A stretch of DNA of 27,159 bases from a virus, in the IMG/VR virus record IMGVR_UViG_3300047510_003064, positions 1 through 27,159 of that record; one strand, written 5' to 3'. The notes under the pieces were generated by a model. That model saw nothing but the letters and a program-made list of their open reading frames with translations, searched no databases and was not told the origin of the DNA. Below, in pieces: positions 17,923 through 24,309 of the stretch. Position 1 is the stretch's first letter; each line of letters opens with the position of its first letter. A program made the position numbers and the translations under genes.

Positions 17923-18844
17923 CTTACCACTATAACTTTCGTTACCTCTTTTGAGTTTGTGGTCTGGACTATACCTTAATCATGGCTGTTATTCCATATT
18001 TTAAGCACCATTTTCTCACTGCGTTATCAGAAACATTAAAAAATTCACCAACTTTGGTAAATGATTTATAAATCTTAAACGCTTCAAGAATTTCTGGAAC
18101 TTTTGGAATATTTTCTGAATTATGGTCTCTGTAACATTTAGCGCAACAATATATATTTTTTTTTGATTTTATAATCGATTCGCACGCTAAACATTTTTTA
18201 ACAATTAATTCTTTGTCAGCTTTAGATTTACCGTGTCTAGTCTCTGCTCCTTCATTCAGATTATGAATGCTTGGGTCAGGATTACCAGTTAGTGAGGCTT
18301 CCCTGAGTTTACGGTATTCTACTGCTTTCATTTCTGAAAGCGCACTCTTTTTATTTCTGCCGCGATAATAGTCGGTTTGAGCGTGACAATTTGGACATAG
18401 TAGCTTTAAATTTTCTAATCTATTATCCGTATTGACACCGTTTGAATGTTCTAGTTCTAAAGGAATTTTTTTATTCATCCATTCTGTATTGTTGCAGTTT
18501 TCGCATTTATGCTGCTTTAATCCTTCTTTTATCAACCTCGGTTTTAATTTTGAAGATTGATAGTTAGAATTTTCAACAAGAATGTCTGATAAAGCTATTC
18601 GTTTGCGAACTGGAATATCCCATCCTTTTCTCCAACCTTGACCAGTAAAATGCGAAGCATCTAATTCAAAATCTTTAATCTTACGATTAACGATTTTATA
18701 ATTTCCTCCGCACGGTCTTATTCCTATTTGTCTACAAACTGCCGCGACAGAAAAATTATCTTTAACAGCTTTTTCGAATTCTTCTTTGGTATATTTCATA
18801 TAAATATATTACACAAGAATCGAACTGAAAAGACAATTATCTAA
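17923..18844 (-). ncRNA. group I intron (922 nt) in tRNA-Leu(UAA)
   Basis: The intron follows a U at the 5' splice site and ends with G (omega-G) before AAAATCCG. Core elements in order on the minus strand: AAACTCAGGGAAGCCT (18310-18295), GGTAATCCTGACCCAAGC (18286-18269; P4/P6 side, Q-like), GGAGCAGAGACTAGAC (18250-18235; P6/P7, R-like) and AAGGTATAGTCC (17977-17966; P7 3' strand, S-like). TAGTC in the S-like element pairs with GACTA in the R-like one. These match the tRNA-Leu intron class of cyanobacteria. A canonical P1 with a U-G splice-site pair is not clear; CAGTTCG (18826-18820) pairs with CGGACT of the exon except at the last base. Confidence 0.9.
17969..18799 (-). CDS. intron-encoded HNH endonuclease overlapping the ribozyme core
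   Basis: The 276-residue protein has three parts. Residues 1-160 carry an HTH-like N-terminus (VAAVCRQIGI) and an HNH nuclease domain with zinc pairs CENC (99-102) and CPNC (135-138), the LEH motif at 116-118, Asn130 and His139. Residues about 163-190 (RKLREASLTGNPDPS...EGAETR) are the translation of the intron catalytic core. Residues 200-276 carry a second Cys cluster (CLAC, CCAKC) and an HTH-like end (VGEFFNVSDNAVRKW). The stop codon TAG lies inside the P7 3' strand. It is probably a homing endonuclease that cuts intronless tRNA-Leu genes. ATG 18799 is 45 nt into the intron. Confidence 0.88.
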   Translation of the reverse strand: MKYTKEEFEKAVKDNFSVAAVCRQIGIRPCGGNYKIVNRKIKDFELDASHFTGQGWRKGWDIPVRKRIALSDILVENSNYQSSKLKPRLIKEGLKQHKCENCNNTEWMNKKIPLELEHSNGVNTDNRLENLKLLCPNCHAQTDYYRGRNKKSALSEMKAVEYRKLREASLTGNPDPSIHNLNEGAETRHGKSKADKELIVKKCLACESIIKSKKNIYCCAKCYRDHNSENIPKVPEILEAFKIYKSFTKVGEFFNVSDNAVRKWCLKYGITAMIKV

Positions 18845-18927
18845 AAGTCCGTTGCGTTTACCAATTTCGCCATACCTCCATAAATTTTCAATGAACAACT
18901 TAAACCTATATACCGCCCATCAACAAG

Positions 18928-19509
18928 TCAAGACCTTTCAGCTAGAAAAATATTATTCTCGATCAGAAGATTTTTCAATCTAGCTCTTGCCCGAAAAGCT
19001 TTTACTTTTACGCTAGATTGCGTCCATCCAGTCAAGGCGGCGATCTCTTCGCTGTTTTTCTGCTCTAAATAAAATAAGCGAATTACTGTTTGATCCGTAA
19101 GCTTTAGTTTAGAAATAAAACTATAAATAATATCGGAGTCTACTGAAAGACCTTTCGGAGATTCGGCCTGCTGATCTAGAAGATTACTTTCAACAGCTTC
19201 TGCTTCAGTCTCTGACATATCTGCCCACCTGTATTCTGGTCTGCGCTTTTGATAGCGCAAGGCATCGATGCAAGTCGAGACAGCAACGCGAGAAACCCAG
19301 TGATGAAAAGGAACTTCTTTCTTGTACTGCTTCAGCCTTACGAAAACCTTTTTGTAAACTTCTTGAATTAAGTCTTCTTCTGCTGCTCGCCAAGGGCGGC
19401 GAGCCCGCACAATTTTAGTAACCATTGGCTGAAGGTATTCAACCAATTCACGCGCAGCTTCTTGGTTGCCCTTGCGAACTTTTGAAAGACAGGCTGCAAC
19501 GTTATTCAT
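18928..19509 (-). CDS. ECF-like sigma-70 family factor
   Basis: The 193-residue protein has sigma region 2 at about 40-95, with EEDLIQEVYKKVFVRLKQY, the PFHHWVSRVAVSTCIDALR block and a basic end KRRPEYRW. Region 4 lies at about 136-183, with LKLTDQTVIRLFYLEQKNSE and an HTH ALTGWTQSSVKVKAFRARAR. There is no region 1.1 or 3, so it is of the ECF type, with normal length. It directs RNA polymerase to specific promoters. A phage-borne copy may control a gene class of its own, perhaps the recurrent promoters seen here (inference; those boxes also look sigma-A-like). Its start overlaps the 51-aa gene. Confidence 0.85.
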   Translation of the reverse strand: MNNVAACLSKVRKGNQEAARELVEYLQPMVTKIVRARRPWRAAEEDLIQEVYKKVFVRLKQYKKEVPFHHWVSRVAVSTCIDALRYQKRRPEYRWADMSETEAEAVESNLLDQQAESPKGLSVDSDIIYSFISKLKLTDQTVIRLFYLEQKNSEEIAALTGWTQSSVKVKAFRARARLKNLLIENNIFLAERS

Positions 19510-19657
19510 GTTTTGTTTTTTCTGCGCGATCTAAAATCGCTTGTGCGACAGGAGAAATTTCCACAGTGTTTTTTAATTGGCGGATAGCTTCTTCCGTAGA
19601 ATTTAATTTGTTTTTAATTCGGTCTTCCAGAGTAGGCCATTTAGGAGATTCGTTCAA
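19502..19657 (-). CDS. small helical protein, 51 aa, TTG start
   Basis: TTG at 19657 with AAGGAG about 9 nt upstream, to TAA at 19502; the TTG overlaps the stop of the upstream gene (TTGA). The product reads (M)NESPKWPTLEDRIKNKLNST, then EEAIRQLKNTVEISPVAQAI and a charged helix. The Shine-Dalgarno sequence decides the unusual start. It overlaps the sigma factor gene by 8 bases, so it may be translationally coupled to it and could act as its partner, but nothing in the sequence proves that. Confidence 0.6.
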   Translation of the reverse strand: MNESPKWPTLEDRIKNKLNSTEEAIRQLKNTVEISPVAQAILDRAEKTKHE

Positions 19658-20058
19658 GATTGAATCTCCTTTCGTGCGGCGTCGATGGATTCACGAAGCG
19701 ATTCGGGAGTCACCGACAACGGCCTTTCGGTCGCACTAACGCTCCGGTTGCGTGCAATCCAATCTAGCCGCTCCTTATCCGCCCGCAACGCGGCGTTCTC
19801 CTCCTCTAAAGTCTCTATTCTTCCACTTTGGCTAACAGCCAAGGCACCAGCGTTGGTGCTGTCTGCCGCTTGAAGCAAAATGCCGTTATCTTTGATTAGA
19901 GCTAAAACCCATTCTCTTTCTCGTTCTAGCGCCGCCCGCAGCGCGGCGTTTTCGCGCTCCAACTCGCGAGCAAAATCAATCTGGACGAACTCTTCGCCCT
20001 CGTCTGGATTGAATCCAAAAAACTGAGCGTTCGCGTCTGTTCTTGGTGTATCGCTCAC
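19654..20058 (-). CDS. coiled-coil protein, SDTPRTDA family, 134 aa
   Basis: The product starts MSDTPRTDANAQFFGFNPDE, a recurrent phage N-terminus. It then has a long leucine/glutamate-rich coiled coil (DFARELERENAALRAALERE) and a second one, EENAALRADKERLDWIAR. It ends ESIDAARKEIQS. The 21258-21557 protein is a paralogue sharing the ELEREN..ALRADKERLDW block and the final AAIDRARKE. Such proteins are usually uncharacterised. The last codons contain the AAGGAG that serves the next gene. Confidence 0.75.
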   Translation of the reverse strand: MSDTPRTDANAQFFGFNPDEGEEFVQIDFARELERENAALRAALEREREWVLALIKDNGILLQAADSTNAGALAVSQSGRIETLEEENAALRADKERLDWIARNRSVSATERPLSVTPESLRESIDAARKEIQS

Positions 20059-20324
20059 GGCTGTTTCTCCTTCAGTTGCTTCAAAAATTGTCTTACGAAT
20101 GTTCTTTTAACGCCCAACATTTCAGCGATTCTTTTCTCTCTCAGTCCGTGACACTCATTGAGATGAATAATCATAGTGCGGAATAAGAGATTGTTCGCGT
20201 CTTGATTAGCTCGGTGAGCGACTCTATCAGCGTGCTCGTTTGCATCTAGATTAGCTTGGTAAGCGGCTCTACCAGCATACTCATATGCGTGAATTGCTGC
20301 CCATCCTTGTTCTGAGATGCTCAT
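20055..20324 (-). CDS. small protein with C-terminal HTH, 89 aa
   Basis: The product starts MSISEQGWAAIHAYEYAGRA. The N-terminal half holds a degenerate repeat (AYQANLDANEHADR and AHRANQDANN). The C-terminal part GLREKRIAEMLGVKRTFVRQ (about 61-80) is a helix-turn-helix followed by FLKQLKEKQ. It is probably a DNA-binding protein, perhaps a regulator. Both ends overlap neighbours by 4 bases. Confidence 0.68.
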   Translation of the reverse strand: MSISEQGWAAIHAYEYAGRAAYQANLDANEHADRVAHRANQDANNLLFRTMIIHLNECHGLREKRIAEMLGVKRTFVRQFLKQLKEKQP

Positions 20325-20476
20325 GATTTCTCCTTTGTCGCAGCGTTATTCTTCTCCATCTCGCGCAACGTCAGTAGTTTGTGAGCGCATCCGCCAACCA
20401 TAATTCCAACCAGAAAAGCCAAAACGATTGTCGCCCAAATGCATCTGAAAAAAGCGCGATGGTCGAAATCAGTCAC
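20321..20476 (-). CDS. 51-aa single-TM protein, GTG start
   Basis: GTG at 20476 lies about 8 nt after AAAGGAG and overlaps the stop of the pentapeptide gene (GTGA). The product is (M)TDFDHRAFFRCIWATIVLA, one TM segment (IVLAFLVGIMVGG, about 16-28), then CAHKLLTLREMEKNNAATK. A longer upstream frame is open, but that part is an out-of-frame reading of the pentapeptide gene. Probably a small inner-membrane protein of unknown role. Confidence 0.6.
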   Translation of the reverse strand: MTDFDHRAFFRCIWATIVLAFLVGIMVGGCAHKLLTLREMEKNNAATKEKS

Positions 20477-21261
20477 GGCTGCTCCTTTCGTGCGGCGTCG
20501 ATAGCGGCGACGATAAAGTCGCGTGCTAGCTTGCGGGTTCTCTTGTAGCGTTCCTCGCACTTGTCGATGTAAACATCTAGCTCGGCAAGTGTGCCAGCAA
20601 AGCAGCCGCAGAACAGCCACAGCTCTTCAGCGATCACTACGCCAGATAGCTGTCGTCCTCTCTCGCCGTGTGCATCAAACGAGCATTGTGCATAGCGTAG
20701 GCCAGTCGCCCCGCTCATGTCGGCCCAGCTCATGTCGGCCCCGCGCAGGTTGGCCCCGCTCATGTCGGCCCCGCGCAGGTTGGCCCCGCTCAGGTTGGCC
20801 CGACTCATGTCGGCCCCGCGCAGTTTGGCCCTGCTCAGGTTGGCCCCGCTCAGATCGGCCCCGCGCAGTTTGGCCCTGCTCAGGTTGGTCCAGCTCAGGT
20901 TGGCCCCGCTCAGGTTGGCCCGACTCATGTTGGCCCCGCTCAGATCGGCCCCGAGCAGGTTGGCCCGACTCATGTCGGCCCCGCGCAGGTTGGCCCGACT
21001 CAGGTTGGCCCCGCTCAGGTCGGCCCGACTCAGGTTGGCCCCGCTCAGATCGGCCCCGCGCAGGTTGGCCCTGCTCAGGTTGGACCCGCTCAGGTCGGCC
21101 CCGCTCAGGTTGGCCCAGCTCAGGTCGGCCCCGCTCAGGTTGGCCCGACTCATGTCGGCCCCGCGCAGATCGGCCCCGCGCAGGTTGGCGCATTTGCCGC
21201 CATTTCCGGTGAGCCACAATGCGTGGTCTGCCAAGATGCGTTTCAATTCGTCAGAGTTCAC
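20473..21261 (-). CDS. pentapeptide-repeat protein, 262 aa, GTG start
   Basis: A short N-terminal segment ends in GNGGKC (residues 19-24), then 32 consecutive pentapeptides of the A(D/N/K)(L/M)xx type fill residues 25-184. They predict a right-handed quadrilateral beta-helix of about eight coils. The C-terminal domain (SFDAHGERGRQLSGVVIAEE, then LWLFCGCFAGTLAELDVYI) is of a kind seen after pentapeptide repeats in phages. Long versions such as MfpA/Qnr mimic DNA and bind gyrase; there is no evidence for this here. GTG at 21261 follows AAGGAGGTG. The end AAIDAARKEQP resembles the tails of two neighbours. Confidence 0.88.
   Translation of the reverse strand: MNSDELKRILADHALWLTGNGGKCANLRGADLRGADMSRANLSGADLSWANLSGADLSGSNLSRANLRGADLSGANLSRADLSGANLSRANLRGADMSRANLLGADLSGANMSRANLSGANLSWTNLSRAKLRGADLSGANLSRAKLRGADMSRANLSGANLRGADMSGANLRGADMSWADMSGATGLRYAQCSFDAHGERGRQLSGVVIAEELWLFCGCFAGTLAELDVYIDKCEERYKRTRKLARDFIVAAIDAARKEQP
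20710..21189 (-). repeat. 15-bp tandem repeats coding for pentapeptides
   Basis: About 32 tandem 15-bp units, on the plus strand variations of CCCGCTCAGGTTGGC and CGACTCATGTCGGCC. Many neighbouring units are nearly identical at the DNA level, which suggests expansion and contraction by slippage or recombination. An opposite-strand frame is open here only because of the repeat. Confidence 0.85.
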
Positions 21262-21557
21262 AAATGCACCTCCTTTCGTGCGCGGTCGATAGCGGCACGC
21301 ATATCTGCAACGTCGCCATCATTTACCCACAAGCCATGTACAGTTAAGAGCCGCTTGTCTGGAGATAGCGCAAGCCAGTCCAGCCGCTCCTTGTCCGCCC
21401 GCAGCGCGACGTTCTCGCGCTCCAGTTCGGCCACAGTATCTGCAAATCGGTCTAAAGCATCAGCGAATGCTATTGCCGTGATTGTGTCATTTTTCCAACG
21501 CGCTGCGGCGGCGCCAATCTTGCGAGCGGCCATGTCTGTTTTAAGTGTATCACTCAT
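21258..21557 (-). CDS. coiled-coil protein, paralogue of the 19654 gene, 99 aa
   Basis: The product starts MSDTLKTDMAARKIGAAAAR. It has a coiled coil ELERENVALRADKERLDWLA (about 45-64) and ends MRAAIDRARKEVHL. These blocks match the 134-aa protein at 19654-20058, which has an extra coiled-coil segment. The start has GTAAGG about 10 nt upstream. Its stop overlaps the GTG of the pentapeptide gene, and the AAGGAGGTG within its last codons is the Shine-Dalgarno sequence for that gene. Confidence 0.7.
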   Translation of the reverse strand: MSDTLKTDMAARKIGAAAARWKNDTITAIAFADALDRFADTVAELERENVALRADKERLDWLALSPDKRLLTVHGLWVNDGDVADMRAAIDRARKEVHL

Positions 21558-21566
21558 GATTTTACC

Positions 21567-22064
21567 TTACAGATTATTACGGGTTTGTAGCAAAGCCGCA
21601 ACGATCTTTTCGGCATTTTCTTGGATAGAAGGGTAAGTAAGCATATTGAAAGCTTCGCCGTGCTTCTTGATAAACTTATCCCAGTCCTTCTTTTGCTCCT
21701 GAGTAAGAGGGGTCTTTGTGGGCCGAGCCTCTCCAGCCTTGCGAATAATTTCAACCAGCTTATCTTCCATTACGCGAGCAGCAGCAGAGATGTGCGCCTT
21801 GTCTGGATAAATCTGTTGGCGAATAGAAGTAGAACCATCCTTGACTTGAATCAGCCAAAAGCCATTACGAAGCCCATCATAAGCATAAGGGTCATTGTCA
21901 GGAATGAACTTCTTACCTACCTTACGATAAAGCCGTTGATCTTCTTTGATAGAAGCTCTGCAAACCACTGGATCAGATTGAAACTTAAAATTAAGCTGAT
22001 GATGAAGCCGCTTAACTTCGTTCTTGTAATACTCGATAGTTTCTGTGTCGGTTTTTTTATTCAT
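21567..22064 (-). CDS. conserved phage protein, 165 aa
   Basis: The product starts MNKKTDTETIEYYKNEVKRL, then has a folded middle (DPYAYDGLRNGFWLIQVKDG) and a C-terminal block ARPTKTPLTQEQKKDWDKFI, followed by GEAFNMLTYPSIQENAEKIV. The K-x-G-x-A-R-P...W-x-x-F-(I/K)...Y-P-S-I pattern recurs in uncharacterised phage proteins. The start lies exactly 7 bp after a TATATT box, so its mRNA is predicted leaderless. Function unknown. Confidence 0.72.
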   Translation of the reverse strand: MNKKTDTETIEYYKNEVKRLHHQLNFKFQSDPVVCRASIKEDQRLYRKVGKKFIPDNDPYAYDGLRNGFWLIQVKDGSTSIRQQIYPDKAHISAAARVMEDKLVEIIRKAGEARPTKTPLTQEQKKDWDKFIKKHGEAFNMLTYPSIQENAEKIVAALLQTRNNL

Positions 22065-22071
22065 TGTCGTT

Positions 22072-22099
22072 AATATATCACAGTTCCGTTAGAGGTCAA
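22072..22099 (-). promoter_or_regulatory. leaderless promoter for the 22064 gene
   Basis: Minus strand: TTGACC (22099-22094), 16 bp, TATATT (22077-22072), 7 bp to the ATG at 22064. The same geometry as in the GC-rich island, but in an AT-rich setting. Confidence 0.72.
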
Positions 22100-22107
22100 G
22101 ATTTTAA

Positions 22108-22827
22108 TCAAAATTTTCTTTCACTTTCCATTCTGCGAAGTGTTTGTTCGGGTGTTTCGTTTGGCAACATTTCATATGAGCAGCCAATAGTTCCACCTTT
22201 CCAAGAACCGCTTCTCTCTCCTACTTCATCATCAAACTTTACATCCAATGTAGTGCTAACCATCTTGACCCAAGGAGCCCATCTTACGGTCCAAGTGCGG
22301 CGTTCAATATGACAGGTTGCCTTTCGGTTTTGCACCGTGCCATTCTTTAGAACATATGTATAGCCATATGTCTTGGCATTGTCTTTTACCCAAGCCTCTT
22401 TTTCATTATACCATTTGTGCCAATCTCTTTCGCCAACCTCTTCTTTACATACTGTATTCATCTCCCAATCAAGCAGTTCAGTACGCTTCCATTTATATGT
22501 CCAAGGCATTTCAATATTCAATGATTTATTATAGAATTGAAATACTGTTGCTTCCCAGTTGTTTAGATTAGGATAAAGATAAAAACCGTAATTGCGTTCT
22601 TCTTTGGAACTTTGTGCGGCCTTTACTCCAAACGATGGAGTGCGAATATAAAATGATATAAAATATAGACCGATAATTAGTTTAGGCTCATAACAATAAT
22701 AAGGACCACTCCATCTAAACGAGATGTCTTTATTCAATAGAGCAATTTCGCCCCAAGAAAATCTGTATGAACGATCTCTGCCGCCATAATTATGTTTATA
22801 GCCGATTATTTTTAGAAATGCGTTCAT
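22108..22827 (-). CDS. conserved phage protein, 239 aa
   Basis: The product is rich in W and Y and ends with GSWKGGTIGCSYEMLPNETP followed by EQTLRRMESER. The W-K-G-G-x-I-G-C-x-Y-x-(M/L)-x-x-x-E-(T/S)-x-x-x-(T/S)-L-x-R-M-E motif is known from uncharacterised proteins of several tailed phages. The N-terminal half has alternating strands. TTGACT lies 17 bp before a TAACAA hexamer that ends at the start codon, so the promoter of this gene is not clear. Confidence 0.75.
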   Translation of the reverse strand: MNAFLKIIGYKHNYGGRDRSYRFSWGEIALLNKDISFRWSGPYYCYEPKLIIGLYFISFYIRTPSFGVKAAQSSKEERNYGFYLYPNLNNWEATVFQFYNKSLNIEMPWTYKWKRTELLDWEMNTVCKEEVGERDWHKWYNEKEAWVKDNAKTYGYTYVLKNGTVQNRKATCHIERRTWTVRWAPWVKMVSTTLDVKFDDEVGERSGSWKGGTIGCSYEMLPNETPEQTLRRMESERKF

Positions 22828-22867
22828 TTGTTATTCGTGACTTTTTTGAAAGTCAAGAATTTTGTTC

Positions 22868-23101
22868 TCAATACTCTGCTGTGGTTTCGAGGTCTTTGTT
22901 TTCGTAAATCATTACAAGATCTCCATTACCGTAAAAACTCCTGATGCCGAAGCCTTCTGGAATTGTTTTCTTAAACGCTTCTAGCCTTTGATTCAGTACT
23001 TTGTATGCAAGAAAGCACTCATCTGCTGCCGCTTCCATCTCTGGCGAAACAGGGCCAAAAGAAAGAATTTGACCGTTGGGTGTATGTTTTTCGGTTAACA
23101 T
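22868..23101 (-). CDS. small protein, 77 aa
   Basis: The product starts MLTEKHTPNGQILSFGPVSP, continues with a helix (EMEAAADECFLAYKVLNQRL) and ends with strands GIRSFYGNGDLVMIYENKDL. No motif is recognised. The start is 6 bp after a TAGAGT box, so the mRNA is probably leaderless. Confidence 0.6.
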   Translation of the reverse strand: MLTEKHTPNGQILSFGPVSPEMEAAADECFLAYKVLNQRLEAFKKTIPEGFGIRSFYGNGDLVMIYENKDLETTAEY

Positions 23102-23107
23102 AAAGAT

Positions 23108-23135
23108 ACTCTAGCAGGTTTTTATAGAACGTCAA
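23108..23135 (-). promoter_or_regulatory. leaderless promoter for the 23101 gene
   Basis: Minus strand: TTGACG (23135-23130), 16 bp, TAGAGT (23113-23108), 6 bp to the ATG at 23101. The -35 box overlaps the last codons of the 23132 gene. Confidence 0.62.
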
Positions 23136-23404
23136 GTGTCAAGTTTGCCATCAATCATTCTCTTTAAAGTATTGGAATAAAGCTTTCTTTCTTCTTGTCG
23201 CCCCATCCAATAAGCGTGAGCAACGATATCTTGCATTGCTTGCTTTAGAGTTGGGCGAGCCTTGGGCAAGTCCCAATTCCAATCTACAACTCTACAAATG
23301 TCAATCTCAATATTGGTATCTTTTGACGCTTTGACGGTAAGCCAATAATTATGTGGGGAGCCAACAATTTCTTTAATTAGCTTTTCATCGAATTTGGTCG
23401 CCAT
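23132..23404 (-). CDS. small protein, 90 aa
   Basis: The product starts MATKFDEKLIKEIVGSPHNY, has a DWNWDLPKARPTLKQAM segment and a C-terminal helix (IVAHAYWMGRQEERKLYSNT). It looks like a folded soluble protein; no family is recognised. It lies 5 bp after the 73-aa gene and is translated without an evident Shine-Dalgarno sequence. Confidence 0.58.
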   Translation of the reverse strand: MATKFDEKLIKEIVGSPHNYWLTVKASKDTNIEIDICRVVDWNWDLPKARPTLKQAMQDIVAHAYWMGRQEERKLYSNTLKRMIDGKLDT

Positions 23405-23409
23405 ACTTT

Positions 23410-23631
23410 TTATTCGTAATAATACTTTTGCCCACCGAAATAGTATCTAGTCCTTTTAAGAGAGTCAAGATTCAAAACGTGATACTTCAAGTCTTCCTTT
23501 TCGTATGCCTTGAGACCTTTCTTGCTTTTGAGCCGTTTGATGTCGGCTTCAATACAATCAATGGAATTAGTGATGCTGGAAACGATGATGCCATCTATCA
23601 TATCTTCGTCTACTTCGATTTTAATTTTCAT
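23410..23631 (-). CDS. small charged protein, 73 aa
   Basis: The product starts MKIKIEVDEDMIDGIIVSSI, a beta strand followed by a helix, then has IKRLKSKKGLKAYEKEDLKY and ends in an aromatic YYFGGQKYYYE. The I-K-I-E-V-x-x-D...I-x-x-S-I-x-x-x-I layout with D-L-x-x-H-x-x-x-L-x-x-L is seen in small phage proteins with no assigned role. It sits 6 bp from the glycosyltransferase gene. Confidence 0.6.
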   Translation of the reverse strand: MKIKIEVDEDMIDGIIVSSITNSIDCIEADIKRLKSKKGLKAYEKEDLKYHVLNLDSLKRTRYYFGGQKYYYE

Positions 23632-23637
23632 TATATT

Positions 23638-24309
23638 TTAAGAGTTTGTGTACCAGACTAATTTTTCGTTAATGAAGATTCCCTCAAAGCTATTCTTGAT
23701 TAAATCTTGGCAAAACGTGGAGTCTTCTCCTTCTTGTCTGCCAGTAATTTGCCAAGGAATTGATTCATTAAATTTTACTTTATCAAAACAATGCTTTTTT
23801 ACCGCTATGTGAGCGTGATGGATAGGCTTTGGATTAGTCAAACAAAAAATTGTTGTTTGATATGGAACGCAAAATAAATCTCTATGAGGATAAGTTTGGT
23901 TTGGATTAATTTTATATTTTAAAAGCTTGCCGGTTGAATAACTGTGCAACAAGAAGTCTGGATCATATTTTTCAAAGATTTTTTTCGTTATTTCTATTTT
24001 CTGCGGATGGGGGAAATCATCTACATCAAAAAATATAATAATTTCATTTTTAGCCGCAGACTGGCATTTGTTTCTGGCAACCGATTGAATTGTTCTTTTC
24101 TCTTGTATGATGTAAGAAATAGGCACTTGCTGCTTGTTAACTATCAAGTGATCCAGTCGATTAATTTGACCATTCTTTACTCCGCTGCAAAAAACTAAAA
24201 TTTCTTCTGGCGCTTCTGTTTGGCTCTCAATATGCGAAAATAAGTTATCTAAAAGATGATAATCTTTATCGTAGCAAGTTATGCAAAAAGAAATTTTTTG
24301 TTTCTGCAT
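23638..24309 (-). CDS. GT2-like glycosyltransferase, 223 aa
   Basis: The protein has a GT-A fold signature: ISFCITCYDKDYHLLDNLFS at the N-terminus, SVARNKCQSAAKNEIIIFFD (76-95), the DVDD metal/nucleotide-sugar motif (95-98), and ITGRQEGEDSTFCQDLI as the acceptor/catalytic-base region with an ED pair. The length fits a minimal GT2 catalytic domain with no TM segment. It could glycosylate phage DNA, a virion protein or a host surface polymer; nothing here tells which. Its ATG overlaps the stop of the nuclease gene (TAATG). Confidence 0.75.
   Translation of the reverse strand: MQKQKISFCITCYDKDYHLLDNLFSHIESQTEAPEEILVFCSGVKNGQINRLDHLIVNKQQVPISYIIQEKRTIQSVARNKCQSAAKNEIIIFFDVDDFPHPQKIEITKKIFEKYDPDFLLHSYSTGKLLKYKINPNQTYPHRDLFCVPYQTTIFCLTNPKPIHHAHIAVKKHCFDKVKFNESIPWQITGRQEGEDSTFCQDLIKNSFEGIFINEKLVWYTNS

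Larger units (their letters stand above)
17870..18879 (-). tRNA. tRNA-Leu(UAA), interrupted by a group I intron
   Basis: 5' exon 18879-18845 and 3' exon 17922-17870, with encoded CCA. Joined, they give an 88-nt class II tRNA. Acceptor stem GGAGGTA/TACCTCC, a Leu-type D arm (GCGAAATTGGTAAACGC), anticodon stem ACGGA/TCCGT, loop CTTAAAA with anticodon TAA, a long variable arm with AGTTT/AAACT, and T arm GAGGG-TTCGACT-CCCTC. The intron enters between anticodon positions 34 and 35, the same site as the well-known cyanobacterial and plastid tRNA-Leu(UAA) introns. Confidence 0.92.

Noticed and set aside
18807-18879. A complete separate tRNA before the HNH gene
   Set aside because: The stretch has a tRNA-Leu 5' half and a TTCGATTC that mimics a T loop, but no matching acceptor strand. 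The true 3' half is at 17922-17870.
20523-21212. Long plus-strand frame (229 aa) rich in P, R, S and W
   Set aside because: It is the antisense reading of the 15-bp pentapeptide repeats and has no start context.
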